Positions 17,792 to 26,385 of a stretch of 64,000 nucleotides of DNA are shown here, piece after piece. The stretch comes from Candidatus Nitrospira nitrificans. GTDB lineage: Bacteria; Nitrospirota; Nitrospiria; Nitrospirales; Nitrospiraceae. The DNA is taken from assembly GCF_001458775.1 (NCBI RefSeq), contig NZ_CZPZ01000012.1, positions 124,001 through 188,000 of the forward strand, in the 5' to 3' direction. The position numbers and the translations under genes were made by a program. The notes under the pieces are model-generated. The model saw only the letters and a program-made list of their open reading frames with translations. It was not told the origin of the DNA and searched no databases. Position 1 is the stretch's first letter. Each line of letters starts with the position of its first letter.

Positions 17792-17807
17792 TGGCACACA
17801 CCCTGCT
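17792..17807 (+). promoter_or_regulatory. Sigma-54-type -24/-12 promoter TGGCACACACCCTGCT
   Basis: GG and GC are exactly 12 bases apart, and the -24 half TGGCAC is a full match to the TGGCACR-N4-TTGCW consensus; only the first T of the -12 half differs. The predicted transcript start near 17818 lies before the ATG at 17835 and after the in-frame GTG at 17808, which supports the ATG. Confidence 0.5.
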
Positions 17808-17834
17808 GTGAACAATCCTCACGAAAGAGACAAT

Positions 17835-20666
17835 ATGCGGATTGAGAAGAGACTACCGGAAGCCAGTGGGACGACGAGCGCACCGGCATGGTACGGCAAA
17901 CCGACGGACGCTCTGGTTGGTGAGCTTCGAACAGACCTCGGCGTCGGTCTGACCGTCGAAGAATCGGCGCGTCGACTAGCGCAAGAAGGTCCCAACGAAC
18001 TGCCCGACGCTCCTCCTCCCTCGCTGCTGAAACTCTTTCTCGCGCAATTCTCAAGCCTCATCGTCTGGGTGCTGATCGGGGCGGCCGTTGTGTCCGGGTT
18101 GTTGGAAGACTGGATCGATGCGGCGGCGATTCTGGCCATCGTGTTTCTCAATGGGCTGTTGGGGTTTGTGCAGGAGTTCCGAGCCGAGCGATCGTTGGCG
18201 GCGCTGCGCAAGATGTCGGTCGCGACGGCCTGCGTCATTCGCGGCGGTGGGTTGCAGTCCATCCCGGCGCGGGAACTGGTCACCGGAGATGTGGTCGCCC
18301 TCGAAGCGGGTGACCGCATTCCGGCGGATGCGCGCCTGTTCTACGCAACGAATTTCCAAGCTCAAGAAGCTTCTCTCACCGGGGAATCGACACCCGTGCA
18401 AAAACAGGCGGAACGGATCGAAGTCATCGAGGTCCCGCTCGCCGATCAACACAACATGGTCTTCATGGGCACTGCCGCCGTGTCCGGCAAGGCCCGTGGC
18501 TTGGTGGTGGCGACTGGTCTCAATACGGAGCTGGGCCGGATCGCCGCCATGATTCAGAAGGCTGCCGAGGCGGAGCGTGACGAAACACCTCTGCAGCGTC
18601 GGTTGGAGCAATTCGGCTATACGCTGCTGTGGCTGGCGCTCGGCGTGGTGACGGTGGTGTTCGCCCTGGGGTATTTCCGGGGGGAACCGCTGATGGAAAT
18701 GTTCCTCACCTCGGTGAGCCTCGCCGTGGCGGCCGTGCCGGAAGGCCTCCCCGCCGTCGTGACGATTACGCTGGCCATGGGCGTGACCAGGATGGCCAAG
18801 CGACATGCGTTGATTCGAAAACTCCCCGCAGTCGAAACGCTCGGCTCCGCCACCGTGATCTGCACCGATAAGACCGGTACGTTGACGAAGAATGAGATGA
18901 CGGTGACGCGCTTGGTCATGGACGGCTCACAGTTCGAAGTGACGGGCGAGGGATATGAGCCTGTAGGAGAGATACAGGGAATGATCAATGGTCAATGGTT
19001 CATGGTCAACGGACAATCGTCCAATGCCGGCGAGGGGAATGAGTCCCTTTTCCCTCCCTCCTCCATCACCCATCGCCCCTCACTTCCGGAAGGTTTACGC
19101 CGACTCCTGACGGCCGCCGTGCTGTGCAACGGCGCGACCTTGCGACAAGAGAACGGAACTTGGCTGATCATCGGTGACCCGACCGAAGGCGCGCTGCTCG
19201 TGGCGGCGGCGAAGGCCGGTCTTACGAAGGCTGAGTTGGAGCCCCGGGCGCCGCTGGAGGGAGAAGTTCCGTTCGATGCCGAGCGGAAGATGATGACGAT
19301 CGTCCGCCGGACGGAGCAAGGCCATGTGGCGTACTGCAAGGGAGCGCCTGATGTCCTGCTGAACCGTTGCGCTGCGCGTGTCACGCTGGATGGTCGGACC
19401 GAGGCCCTGGACGAAGCTCACCGGCAGCTGATCGGCGACGCCAATGCGTCGTTGGCACAACAAGCCCTCCGCGTACTGGGCGTCGCGTATAGGCCCCTCG
19501 GCCAATCGGCAAGCTCGGACGGAGAGGTCGAGCGCGAGTTGATCTTTCTCGGCCTCCTCGCGATGAAGGATCCCTTGCGGCACGAAGCGGCGGAGGCGGT
19601 GCGCCTCTGTCGGGATGCGGGCATCCGCACCTCAATGATCACCGGTGATCACAAGGAGACCGCGATCGCGATTGCCAGGGAGTTGGGCCTGTACCGCGAT
19701 GACGGGGTGGCGTTGTCCGGGTCAGAGCTGGATGGCTTAACCGACGAGCAATTGACGCAACGAGTCGAGCGCGTGACGGTATACGCCCGTGTGTCGGCCG
19801 AGCACAAGCTCCGGATCGTTCAGGCTTGGAAGCGGAAGGGGGCCATTGTCGCCATGACCGGTGACGGGGTCAACGACGCGCCGGCGATCAAGGCGGCGGA
19901 TATCGGGGTGGCCATGGGAATGGCCGGCACTGATGTGACCAAAGAAGCGTCGGACATGGTGGTGACGGACGACAACTTCGCCTCGATCGCCGCCGCGGTC
20001 GAGGAAGGCAGGGGCATCTTCGACAACATTAGGAAAACGGTGCATTTTCTGCTGTCGTGCAATGTGAGCGAGGTGCTCGTCATGCTGTTCGCCACCCTGT
20101 TCGGCTTGCCGCTTCCGCTCCTGCCGATCCACATCCTGTGGATGAATCTTGTGACGGATGGCTTTCCCGCCCTTGCGCTGGCGGTCGATCCGAAAGCGCC
20201 GGATCTGATGCGGCAGCCGCCACGACAGACCCAGGCCCGCTTACTGGACGGGGGGAAGCTTTGGACCATCGCCGGCGAGGGGCTGATGTTGGCGGTCATT
20301 GCCCTGAGCACGTTTTCGTACAGCCTGTTTGTCTGGCAACAGCCGATCGAGCAGGCTCGGACAGTGACGTTTACCGTGATGGTTGCCGCTCAGCTGGTGC
20401 ATGCCTTCAATTGCCGGAGTGATCGCCGGTCATTGTTCCAGGTGGGGGCGACGACCAACCATGCGCTCATCTTGGCTGTGGCGGCCTCCCTTGCCCTGCA
20501 AGTCGGCATTCTGACCATTCCGGTGCTGGAGCCCATCTTTAAGGTCGCGCCCTTGCCGGTTGAAGATTGGAAACTCATGATGGCCATGGCGCTTCTCCCG
20601 TTGGCCGTTGTCGAGGCGGTCAAGTGGTTTCAACGACGAATAAGCGCCGGGCTACAGAAGACATAA
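17835..20666 (+). CDS. P2-type cation-transporting ATPase
   Basis: A 943-residue P-type ATPase of the calcium/cation P2A-like kind. An N-terminal cation ATPase domain (GPNELPD) is followed by the actuator loop SLTGEST, TM4 AVPEGLPAVVTITLAMG, the phosphorylation site ICTDKTGTLTKNEM (Asp about 345), the hinge MTGDGVNDAPAIKAAD (about 675) and C-terminal membrane helices. In the nucleotide-binding domain, about residues 383-417 are an extra low-complexity stretch encoded by degenerate 7-base repeats (18984-19018) and their flank. The reading frame is intact through it. The ATG was preferred over GTG 17808 because of the promoter position. Confidence 0.9.
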   Translation: MRIEKRLPEASGTTSAPAWYGKPTDALVGELRTDLGVGLTVEESARRLAQEGPNELPDAPPPSLLKLFLAQFSSLIVWVLIGAAVVSGLLEDWIDAAAILAIVFLNGLLGFVQEFRAERSLAALRKMSVATACVIRGGGLQSIPARELVTGDVVALEAGDRIPADARLFYATNFQAQEASLTGESTPVQKQAERIEVIEVPLADQHNMVFMGTAAVSGKARGLVVATGLNTELGRIAAMIQKAAEAERDETPLQRRLEQFGYTLLWLALGVVTVVFALGYFRGEPLMEMFLTSVSLAVAAVPEGLPAVVTITLAMGVTRMAKRHALIRKLPAVETLGSATVICTDKTGTLTKNEMTVTRLVMDGSQFEVTGEGYEPVGEIQGMINGQWFMVNGQSSNAGEGNESLFPPSSITHRPSLPEGLRRLLTAAVLCNGATLRQENGTWLIIGDPTEGALLVAAAKAGLTKAELEPRAPLEGEVPFDAERKMMTIVRRTEQGHVAYCKGAPDVLLNRCAARVTLDGRTEALDEAHRQLIGDANASLAQQALRVLGVAYRPLGQSASSDGEVERELIFLGLLAMKDPLRHEAAEAVRLCRDAGIRTSMITGDHKETAIAIARELGLYRDDGVALSGSELDGLTDEQLTQRVERVTVYARVSAEHKLRIVQAWKRKGAIVAMTGDGVNDAPAIKAADIGVAMGMAGTDVTKEASDMVVTDDNFASIAAAVEEGRGIFDNIRKTVHFLLSCNVSEVLVMLFATLFGLPLPLLPIHILWMNLVTDGFPALALAVDPKAPDLMRQPPRQTQARLLDGGKLWTIAGEGLMLAVIALSTFSYSLFVWQQPIEQARTVTFTVMVAAQLVHAFNCRSDRRSLFQVGATTNHALILAVAASLALQVGILTIPVLEPIFKVAPLPVEDWKLMMAMALLPLAVVEAVKWFQRRISAGLQKT
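18984..19018. repeat. Degenerate heptanucleotide tandem repeat inside the P2 ATPase gene
   Basis: Five imperfect 7-base units: ATCAATG, GTCAATG, GTTCATG, GTCAACG, GACAATC. The same kind of unit builds both arms of the hairpin between atpA and atpG at 63134-63222. Here it is translated as part of the ATPase. Confidence 0.6.
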
Positions 20667-21134
20667 AGCGATCAATGAACTCCGCAGCGTGGGGCATTTC
20701 AGGGCAGAGACAACCCCGGTCTCCATGGGCGATTTACTCCACCGAGTCAACCGGTGGGGCACTAGTAATTACTCACCCCGTTCTGGTTAGAATGTAGACG
20801 ACGAACGTATCATGACAGCCGGTCTTGATGATGCCGCCGCAACCTGGTTCTCATGACATTGATAGCGCCCGATGACGGCCCGGTTTTTGTCGGTGATGAC
20901 TTGGGCGAAGACAAGCGGTGCGATCAACGTCAGGGAAAGGTCCTGCCTTCATGAGCGGAAAGAGGGATTGCGAAACGGAGAATGGTTGGATTACCGTTAT
21001 CTTGTCCGGTTCCGCGTGGGAAAGACGGTAAACGAAACACTTGTACCAGGGGTGCGACGATCGGAGCAATGGACAAAACCAACGAACGAGTGGGGGTATT
21101 TGTCCAATGCTCCCCTGCTGTCGATGGAGGCACA
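20667..21134. other. Intergenic region after the P2 ATPase
   Basis: A small hairpin CCACCG/CGGTGG lies at 20739-20757 and may serve as a weak terminator. On the reverse strand around 20810-20935 one frame reads LTLIAPLVFAQVITDKNRAV, which looks like the end of a membrane transporter, perhaps an NRAMP-type remnant, but it has no start. Nothing else is recognised. Confidence 0.3.
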
Positions 21135-22016
21135 ATGGCCGTGACGAGCATGCGCAATACGCTCAGTAAGAGTCATGTGATGGCTGATCGTATGGCAACG
21201 GTGAGCCGCCTGGAAGAGGTAGTGTCGACATCGGACGAGTTCGATCAGGTCGTCTCGCGAGCCTTGCCGGCGCTGTTGGATCGGGCGACGGGTTATACGA
21301 AACGGTTTTTACGGGAGACCGGCCAGTGGAACGACGACATCGAGCATGAAAAATTCGCGTTGCGCTGGGGTTCTGAATATCTCGAACGGTTTCTGGTCTG
21401 TGGACGCAGCGAAGTTCCCTGCCGGCCGTTGTTTCTGTTCGACTCCTTGGTGGCCAAACAGCACAGCAAGCCGGAACCATTTTGTTATCACCCGGACTTG
21501 CTGCGGCCGCTCGGTCGATTTCTCGATGGGCTCGTGGCGAGGGCGGTCGTCAGCCGTGACGCGCTGATCGCGTTATATCGTCATTCGTACGGATGGGGCG
21601 CGGGGGACGTGATCGCGGTGACCGGACTCAATGGGTTGGAAAGCCAGCGCATCTATAAGAATTTTCGACGATGGCGTGAGAGTGGTTGGCAGCGCACGAT
21701 GGATGAGGTGGGCCTTACGAAGGCGGAGCTGGCCGAGCTCGGGAATCAGCAGCAGCGACATCGACAACGATTCAACGGCGAGGCCGAGCGACTTATCCGA
21801 GTGGCACAGGCGCATTACCGAAAAAGCGAGCCGGACCATTACCCCTGTCTTTCACGGTCTCAATGGGGAGACATGTTCGCTCAAGGTTACGGCTGCGATT
21901 ATCGAATTTGGCATCTGGCGCTCTGTCTCGATTGCATGCAAACGGCCTGGGGGCTGGGATCCAACGGGTCGTTGACCGGCGAAAAACCTCGTCTGGAATT
22001 GCAGGTGCGGCCGTAA
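21135..22016 (+). CDS. Uncharacterised protein with a possible helix-turn-helix
   Basis: 293 residues, not recognised with certainty. The ATG at 21135 follows GGAGG at 5 bases. The sequence is soluble and helical. Residues about 140-185 (ALIALYRHSYGWGAGDVIAV followed by NGLESQRIYKNFRRWRESG) look like a helix-turn-helix of the sigma region 4 kind, in which a basic recognition helix is followed by an aromatic/basic stretch. The C-terminal part has a CLDCMQT cysteine pair. It is followed 58 bases later by a membrane coiled-coil gene on the same strand. A DNA-binding or sigma-like role is only an inference. Confidence 0.6.
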   Translation: MAVTSMRNTLSKSHVMADRMATVSRLEEVVSTSDEFDQVVSRALPALLDRATGYTKRFLRETGQWNDDIEHEKFALRWGSEYLERFLVCGRSEVPCRPLFLFDSLVAKQHSKPEPFCYHPDLLRPLGRFLDGLVARAVVSRDALIALYRHSYGWGAGDVIAVTGLNGLESQRIYKNFRRWRESGWQRTMDEVGLTKAELAELGNQQQRHRQRFNGEAERLIRVAQAHYRKSEPDHYPCLSRSQWGDMFAQGYGCDYRIWHLALCLDCMQTAWGLGSNGSLTGEKPRLELQVRP

Positions 22017-22074
22017 CGAGGGACGCCTGGTGGGCGTGTGGATTCAGAAGTGAAGTCAGGTAAGGAGGTTCTTT

Positions 22075-23307
22075 ATGGGTCACGAAGAGGATTTGGAAGG
22101 GTATCGATCCCAACTCCTTGAATCATTGAACAGCCGGCCCACGATTCGTGGCGTGTCGGATCCTATACAGGTCTATGTCAATGAGCGGCGTGTTGGGGAG
22201 CTGGAAGGCGCAGGGATCGGCGCGACACTGCACGTTCAGTGCGTCGATCACATCGAGACGGTACAGCTTCGCGCCGAAGACGGAACGCTCTTAGGGGGGC
22301 TCACGGCTCCCGAGTGTGGATATCGTACGGACCGGATCCGGCTTTCCGCCGATACGGTGGAGCTCTCTGTTCACAACATGGCACAAGGGGGAACGCTCAG
22401 CGCGCTGTTCACTCCTGCGCCGAGTATCTGGAGTCGAGCGTGGAAGGGCATCGCGGATATGGCCGACAGATTGGTGGCCCGCCGTCCGGAACCGGCATTC
22501 GCATATGGAATGCGAACGGTCGCCTTCACGCAAGCGCTCGTAGCGGTCGCTGTCGTCGGATTGGTCGCCGACCGTATCACGATCAGGGGAACTTCGGAGC
22601 CGACGCCGTCTTCGATTGTTCAATCAGCGATTCTTTCGTCGGCTCCGGTTGTCGACATGGCAAAACTCGAACAACAGCTGGATGAGCTGGCACGGATGCA
22701 GACGAAGGTTGATGACGCGCTTGGGTCGCAACAGAAAGGCATGGCGCAGCTGCAACAGGCCATGCTCAAGCTGTCGTCGACACAGGAGTCCTTCGAGTCC
22801 AATGCGCAGACCGTCAGGGAGGAGATCGAAAAGCGGCTGGAAACGGTCGGTCGCGAAGCCGATCGCCAGGCACGCCAAATGGCGAGCCGAGGGCGGATCG
22901 AGCAGGAGCAGTTGGAAGCGGCGATTCAGAGTCTCACCGCGGACAATGCTCGGCTCTCCAAAGAAGTCGTCAGCTTGGAAGAACATAATCAGGTGTTGCG
23001 GACCAAGTTCCAGACGGCTGTTGCAAATGCCTCCAAAGCCGTCGATTCAAGTTCCGAGCGGCTCTTGAAAATGGCCGATAATCTCCAGGCGACCCAGCAG
23101 ACGCCGTTTCTTTTCTGGGTGACCTTCAGTGATGGAACCAGTCAAGAAAGCATCGATAAATGGGTGCATGAAATGAAGGGTCACAAGGGAGCGATCAGCG
23201 AAGGCTGGCAGGAAGTCCGGATTCTTCCTCCGGCAGTCCCCCCCGATCGATTCTTGGAGCAGGTCAGAGGAGAAAAAATCGTCAAGGCAGCGCGGATCAG
23301 CCAGTAA
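22075..23307 (+). CDS. Membrane-anchored coiled-coil protein, partner of the 21135 gene
   Basis: 410 residues with the start ATG behind AAGGAGG. About 140 N-terminal residues form a beta-rich domain (VYVNERRVGELEGAGIGATL, then GGLTAPECGYRTDRIRLSAD). One membrane helix lies near residues 147-165. A long Gln/Glu/Arg-rich coiled coil follows (about 195-340), ending in a small C-terminal domain (FWVTFSDGTSQESIDKWVHE). The N-terminal domain would be cytoplasmic and the coiled coil periplasmic. If the upstream protein is sigma-like, this layout could suit an anti-sigma partner, but no zinc or anti-sigma motif is visible. Confidence 0.6.
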   Translation: MGHEEDLEGYRSQLLESLNSRPTIRGVSDPIQVYVNERRVGELEGAGIGATLHVQCVDHIETVQLRAEDGTLLGGLTAPECGYRTDRIRLSADTVELSVHNMAQGGTLSALFTPAPSIWSRAWKGIADMADRLVARRPEPAFAYGMRTVAFTQALVAVAVVGLVADRITIRGTSEPTPSSIVQSAILSSAPVVDMAKLEQQLDELARMQTKVDDALGSQQKGMAQLQQAMLKLSSTQESFESNAQTVREEIEKRLETVGREADRQARQMASRGRIEQEQLEAAIQSLTADNARLSKEVVSLEEHNQVLRTKFQTAVANASKAVDSSSERLLKMADNLQATQQTPFLFWVTFSDGTSQESIDKWVHEMKGHKGAISEGWQEVRILPPAVPPDRFLEQVRGEKIVKAARISQ

Positions 23308-23769
23308 GAGGACGTTCCGTGAGCGGAGCCTTTTCCCGCGGCATCGTTCGATGGGCATGGACCTGTCGAGATCGCGGGGGAGGGGAGGCGTTCCCTCCGT
23401 GACGGGATGTGGATGTTCGTGGCCGATAAAGCATCGTATCGAGTCAGCCCGAGGCAGCCATGGAGTGCTTCATTGCTCGATGGGCGCCAATCATGAGGCT
23501 CAATGTTCAGTCAAGCGATCAACAGTGGACATATTCCGACTCAGTCATGGAAGTTTTGTCCGTTGAGCCAAGCGAGATGGAATGAGTAGCATGAAACTCA
23601 TGAGCAAGGGAAAAATCCAGTACGCACATGAGCGAGAAAATCGCATCATGTCACTCATGGCAGGTTTCCGGCCCGTCAGCAGATATTGGCTTTCACACCG
23701 AACCATATAAAAATAAATAACACAAACAAGCTGGCGACTGAGACGTCGATCTGCGGAAAGGAAAGACTT
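23308..23769. other. Intergenic region before the glycosyltransferase gene
   Basis: 462 bases without a supported gene. CATGAG-like words recur at about 23600-23660 (ACTCATGAGC, CACATGAGCG, CACTCATGGC), which may be sites for a regulator. The last 80 bases before the gene are A-rich and may hold the promoter. Confidence 0.3.
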
Positions 23770-24855
23770 ATGAGAATCGCGCAAGTGGCTCCATTGTGGG
23801 AAAGCGTCCCGCCCAAACTGTACGGGGGGACGGAACGAATCGTTTCGTATATTACGGAAGAGTTGGTCGCGCAGGGACATGACGTCACGCTGTTTGCCAG
23901 CGGCGACTCAGAAACAACCGCGCGGCTTGAAGCGATCTGCCCTCAGGCCCTCCGATTGAATACCGGCATCTTCAACCGGGACGCTCCGATGATGATGCTT
24001 CAGGAACGGGGCCTTGGAGCGGCGCGGGGCTTTGATATCATCCATTCCCATCTGGATTTCATCGGATTCCCGCTGGCACGGAGGAACACCATTCCGGTTG
24101 TCACGACCTTGCACGGCCGGCAGGATTTGCCCGAATTGGAACCGGTCTTCCGTGAATTCTCGGAAATGCCCTTGGTGTCCATTTCAGACGCCCAGCGCAA
24201 ACCGTTGCCTTGGGCCAATTGGGCGGCGACGATCCACCATGGTCTTCCTCGAAATCTCTATGCGTTTCATCCTCAGGCGCAGGGGTATCTGGCCTTTTTG
24301 GGGAGAATTTCCCCTGAAAAACGTCCGGACCACGCGATCGAAATCGCCAAACGGGCCGGCCTTCCCCTGCGGATTGCGGCAAAGGTCGATCCTGCCGATC
24401 AGAATTACTTCGAAGCTGAGATTGAGCCGTTGCTCAACCATCCACTGATTGAGTTCGTCGGAGAGATCTCCGATGCTGAGAAAGACGACTTTCTCGGCAA
24501 TGCGATGGCGCTGGTGTGTCCTTACGATTGGCCGGAACCTTTCGGGTTGGTGCTGATCGAAGCCTTGGCCTGCGGAACTCCGGTGTTGGCGTACCGACGG
24601 GGATCGATTCCTGAGATCATCAACCACGGCGTCACCGGTTTTATTTGCGAGACGGTGTCCGAAATGGTGGACGCGGTCGGACAGCTCTCCTTTATTGATC
24701 GACGGCGCTGTCGGGCGGCCTTTGACGATCGGTTTACCGCTGAGCGGATGGCACGCGATTATGTGGCCTTATATGAATGTCTTCTCGAGGACGGATCCGC
24801 GCAAGCCGCACACGCCTTCACTGCCGAACCGCATAAGATTCTAGGACGAGGCTGA
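23770..24855 (+). CDS. GT4-family glycosyltransferase
   Basis: 361 residues with a GT-B fold. The N-terminal domain begins RIAQVAPLWESVPPKLYGGT, the usual start of this group (bacterial GT4), and has the loop HSHLDFIGFP. The C-terminal domain has FLGRISPEKRPDHAIEIAKR and the nucleotide-sugar signature PYDWPEPFGLVLIEALACG, in which the E...E pair contacts the donor. The start ATG at 23770 follows GGAAAGGAAAG. One base separates its stop from the next MFS gene, so it begins the carbohydrate cluster. Confidence 0.87.
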   Translation: MRIAQVAPLWESVPPKLYGGTERIVSYITEELVAQGHDVTLFASGDSETTARLEAICPQALRLNTGIFNRDAPMMMLQERGLGAARGFDIIHSHLDFIGFPLARRNTIPVVTTLHGRQDLPELEPVFREFSEMPLVSISDAQRKPLPWANWAATIHHGLPRNLYAFHPQAQGYLAFLGRISPEKRPDHAIEIAKRAGLPLRIAAKVDPADQNYFEAEIEPLLNHPLIEFVGEISDAEKDDFLGNAMALVCPYDWPEPFGLVLIEALACGTPVLAYRRGSIPEIINHGVTGFICETVSEMVDAVGQLSFIDRRRCRAAFDDRFTAERMARDYVALYECLLEDGSAQAAHAFTAEPHKILGRG

Positions 24856-24856
24856 C

Positions 24857-26200
24857 ATGTCTGACGTATGTACTACTCCTTCACAAGGGACTGGTTCCAC
24901 TCCGAGCCGTGGTCGAGGCTGGGAGTTGGTCAAAACGAGAGACTTCGGCTTTTTGTTCGCCGGCCAAACGATCTCTCAGATCGGTGACAGTCTTAACAAG
25001 GTCGCGTTGCTTTGGTTTGTGTACGACCTCACCGGCTCGGCGCTCAAGATGGCGGTGGTCGGACTGCTCCAAACACTACCCCCCCTGCTGTTTGGGCCGC
25101 TCATTGGTGTCTATCTGGATCGCGTTCGAAAGAAACCGGTGATGATCGGGGTGGACCTTCTCCGAACCCTGATGGTGCTCCTGATCCCGGTGCTCTTTGC
25201 CATGGGAGCCTTGTCGCTGGATCGGCTGTACATTCTTGTGTTTGCCACCGCAATCTTTTCCACGATTTTCGGCCCGGCTTTGACCTCGGCGGTTCCTCTC
25301 ATTGTGCCCAAAGAGCGGCTGATCGCCGCCAATGCGTTGCTGCAGACGACGACCAACGTTGGACTGCTGGTGGGGCCTGCCGTCAGCGGCCTCGGGATCG
25401 CGCTCATCGGAGCGCAAAACGTGCTGTATGTCGATGCGGCCACGTTTTTCATCTCCGCGCTTTGCCTGTTCCCCATTCGGGTGCATGAAACGATCGACCG
25501 TTTCCGTGTTGCAAGTAAAGGGTTGACGGAAGGCATCGCCGGCGATTTGATGGCGGGTTTCCGTTTCGTGTTCGTTGAACAGAAGACGGTCACGCTTCTC
25601 ATGTTGACGGCCACCCTCTATAGTGTCGGCATCAGCGCCTTCATCTTTCTATTGCCGGTCTTTGCGAAAGATGTGCTTGGCGTGGGGCCGATCCAACTCG
25701 GATGGCTGTGGTCGTCGCTCGGCGTCGGCATGTTGCTCGCGTCTCTCAGTTTGACATCCATTGCGCAGGGAGACGTGCCGTGGCGTCTGCGATTCATGTC
25801 CGGCGCCTTGGCGGTCGGCGGCATTGCCGTTGCCGCGCTTGGTTTCTTCGATGCTCCGGTCGCCGCCGGAATCTTGCTCGCGGTGATCGGGGGAAGCACC
25901 GCCATGTTTACACCGTTGGTGTGGACGATGCTTCAAGAACTGACGCCGGAACATCTGCTCGGGCGAGTCTTTACGAGTTTCGCCACCGGCGGAATGGCCT
26001 CATCGATGGCTGGAATGGCCGGTTTTGGATGGGCGGCGGATCACATGGGTCCTGCCGCCAGTTTAGGAGGGATCAGTCTCATTCTTCTTCTGACGGCCGC
26101 GACTGCGTGGCTCTTCAGCTTCTATAAAGCACACCCCCGAGGATTGGCCGTTTCTCCATCCGGCTCCTTCACCCCGCAACCAAGCGCTGCCCAATCATAG
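24857..26200 (+). CDS. MFS transporter (first of two paralogues)
   Basis: 447 residues with twelve predicted membrane helices. The N-terminus TRDFGFLFAGQTISQIGDSL and GPLIGVYLDRVRKKPVMI is typical of the MFS_3/enterobactin-exporter-like group. The protein at 27429 shares the same blocks along its whole length, so the two are paralogues. The substrate is unknown. The start lies one base after the glycosyltransferase stop, which implies coupling to sugar or glycan metabolism. Confidence 0.85.
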   Translation: MSDVCTTPSQGTGSTPSRGRGWELVKTRDFGFLFAGQTISQIGDSLNKVALLWFVYDLTGSALKMAVVGLLQTLPPLLFGPLIGVYLDRVRKKPVMIGVDLLRTLMVLLIPVLFAMGALSLDRLYILVFATAIFSTIFGPALTSAVPLIVPKERLIAANALLQTTTNVGLLVGPAVSGLGIALIGAQNVLYVDAATFFISALCLFPIRVHETIDRFRVASKGLTEGIAGDLMAGFRFVFVEQKTVTLLMLTATLYSVGISAFIFLLPVFAKDVLGVGPIQLGWLWSSLGVGMLLASLSLTSIAQGDVPWRLRFMSGALAVGGIAVAALGFFDAPVAAGILLAVIGGSTAMFTPLVWTMLQELTPEHLLGRVFTSFATGGMASSMAGMAGFGWAADHMGPAASLGGISLILLLTAATAWLFSFYKAHPRGLAVSPSGSFTPQPSAAQS

Positions 26201-26238
26201 AAACAGGCACTCACGACCTGCTGAACGACGAGACAGAA

Positions 26239-26259
26239 GCCTCCGGCTCAACCGGAGGC
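26239..26259. terminator. Hairpin GCCTCCGG-CTCAA-CCGGAGGC after the MFS gene
   Basis: Perfect 8-base arms and a 5-base loop, 39 bases past the stop. No T-run follows, so it may be a factor-dependent or weak terminator. Confidence 0.5.
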
Positions 26260-26385
26260 GCGTCGATCAGATCAGTTCCCTTACGAGAGGGGTTCTCTCG
26301 CCCGTGCGCAGATGACAGAGCATTGTGAGCAAGCTACAATGCCTGAGACAATCTCAGAAGTGTATTCACGAGGAGGACTCGCACG

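Noticed and set aside
20805-20935. Possible C-terminus of an NRAMP-type transporter on the reverse strand
   Set aside because: Only about 35 residues look membrane-like, a stop lies just upstream in the frame and no family motif is present.
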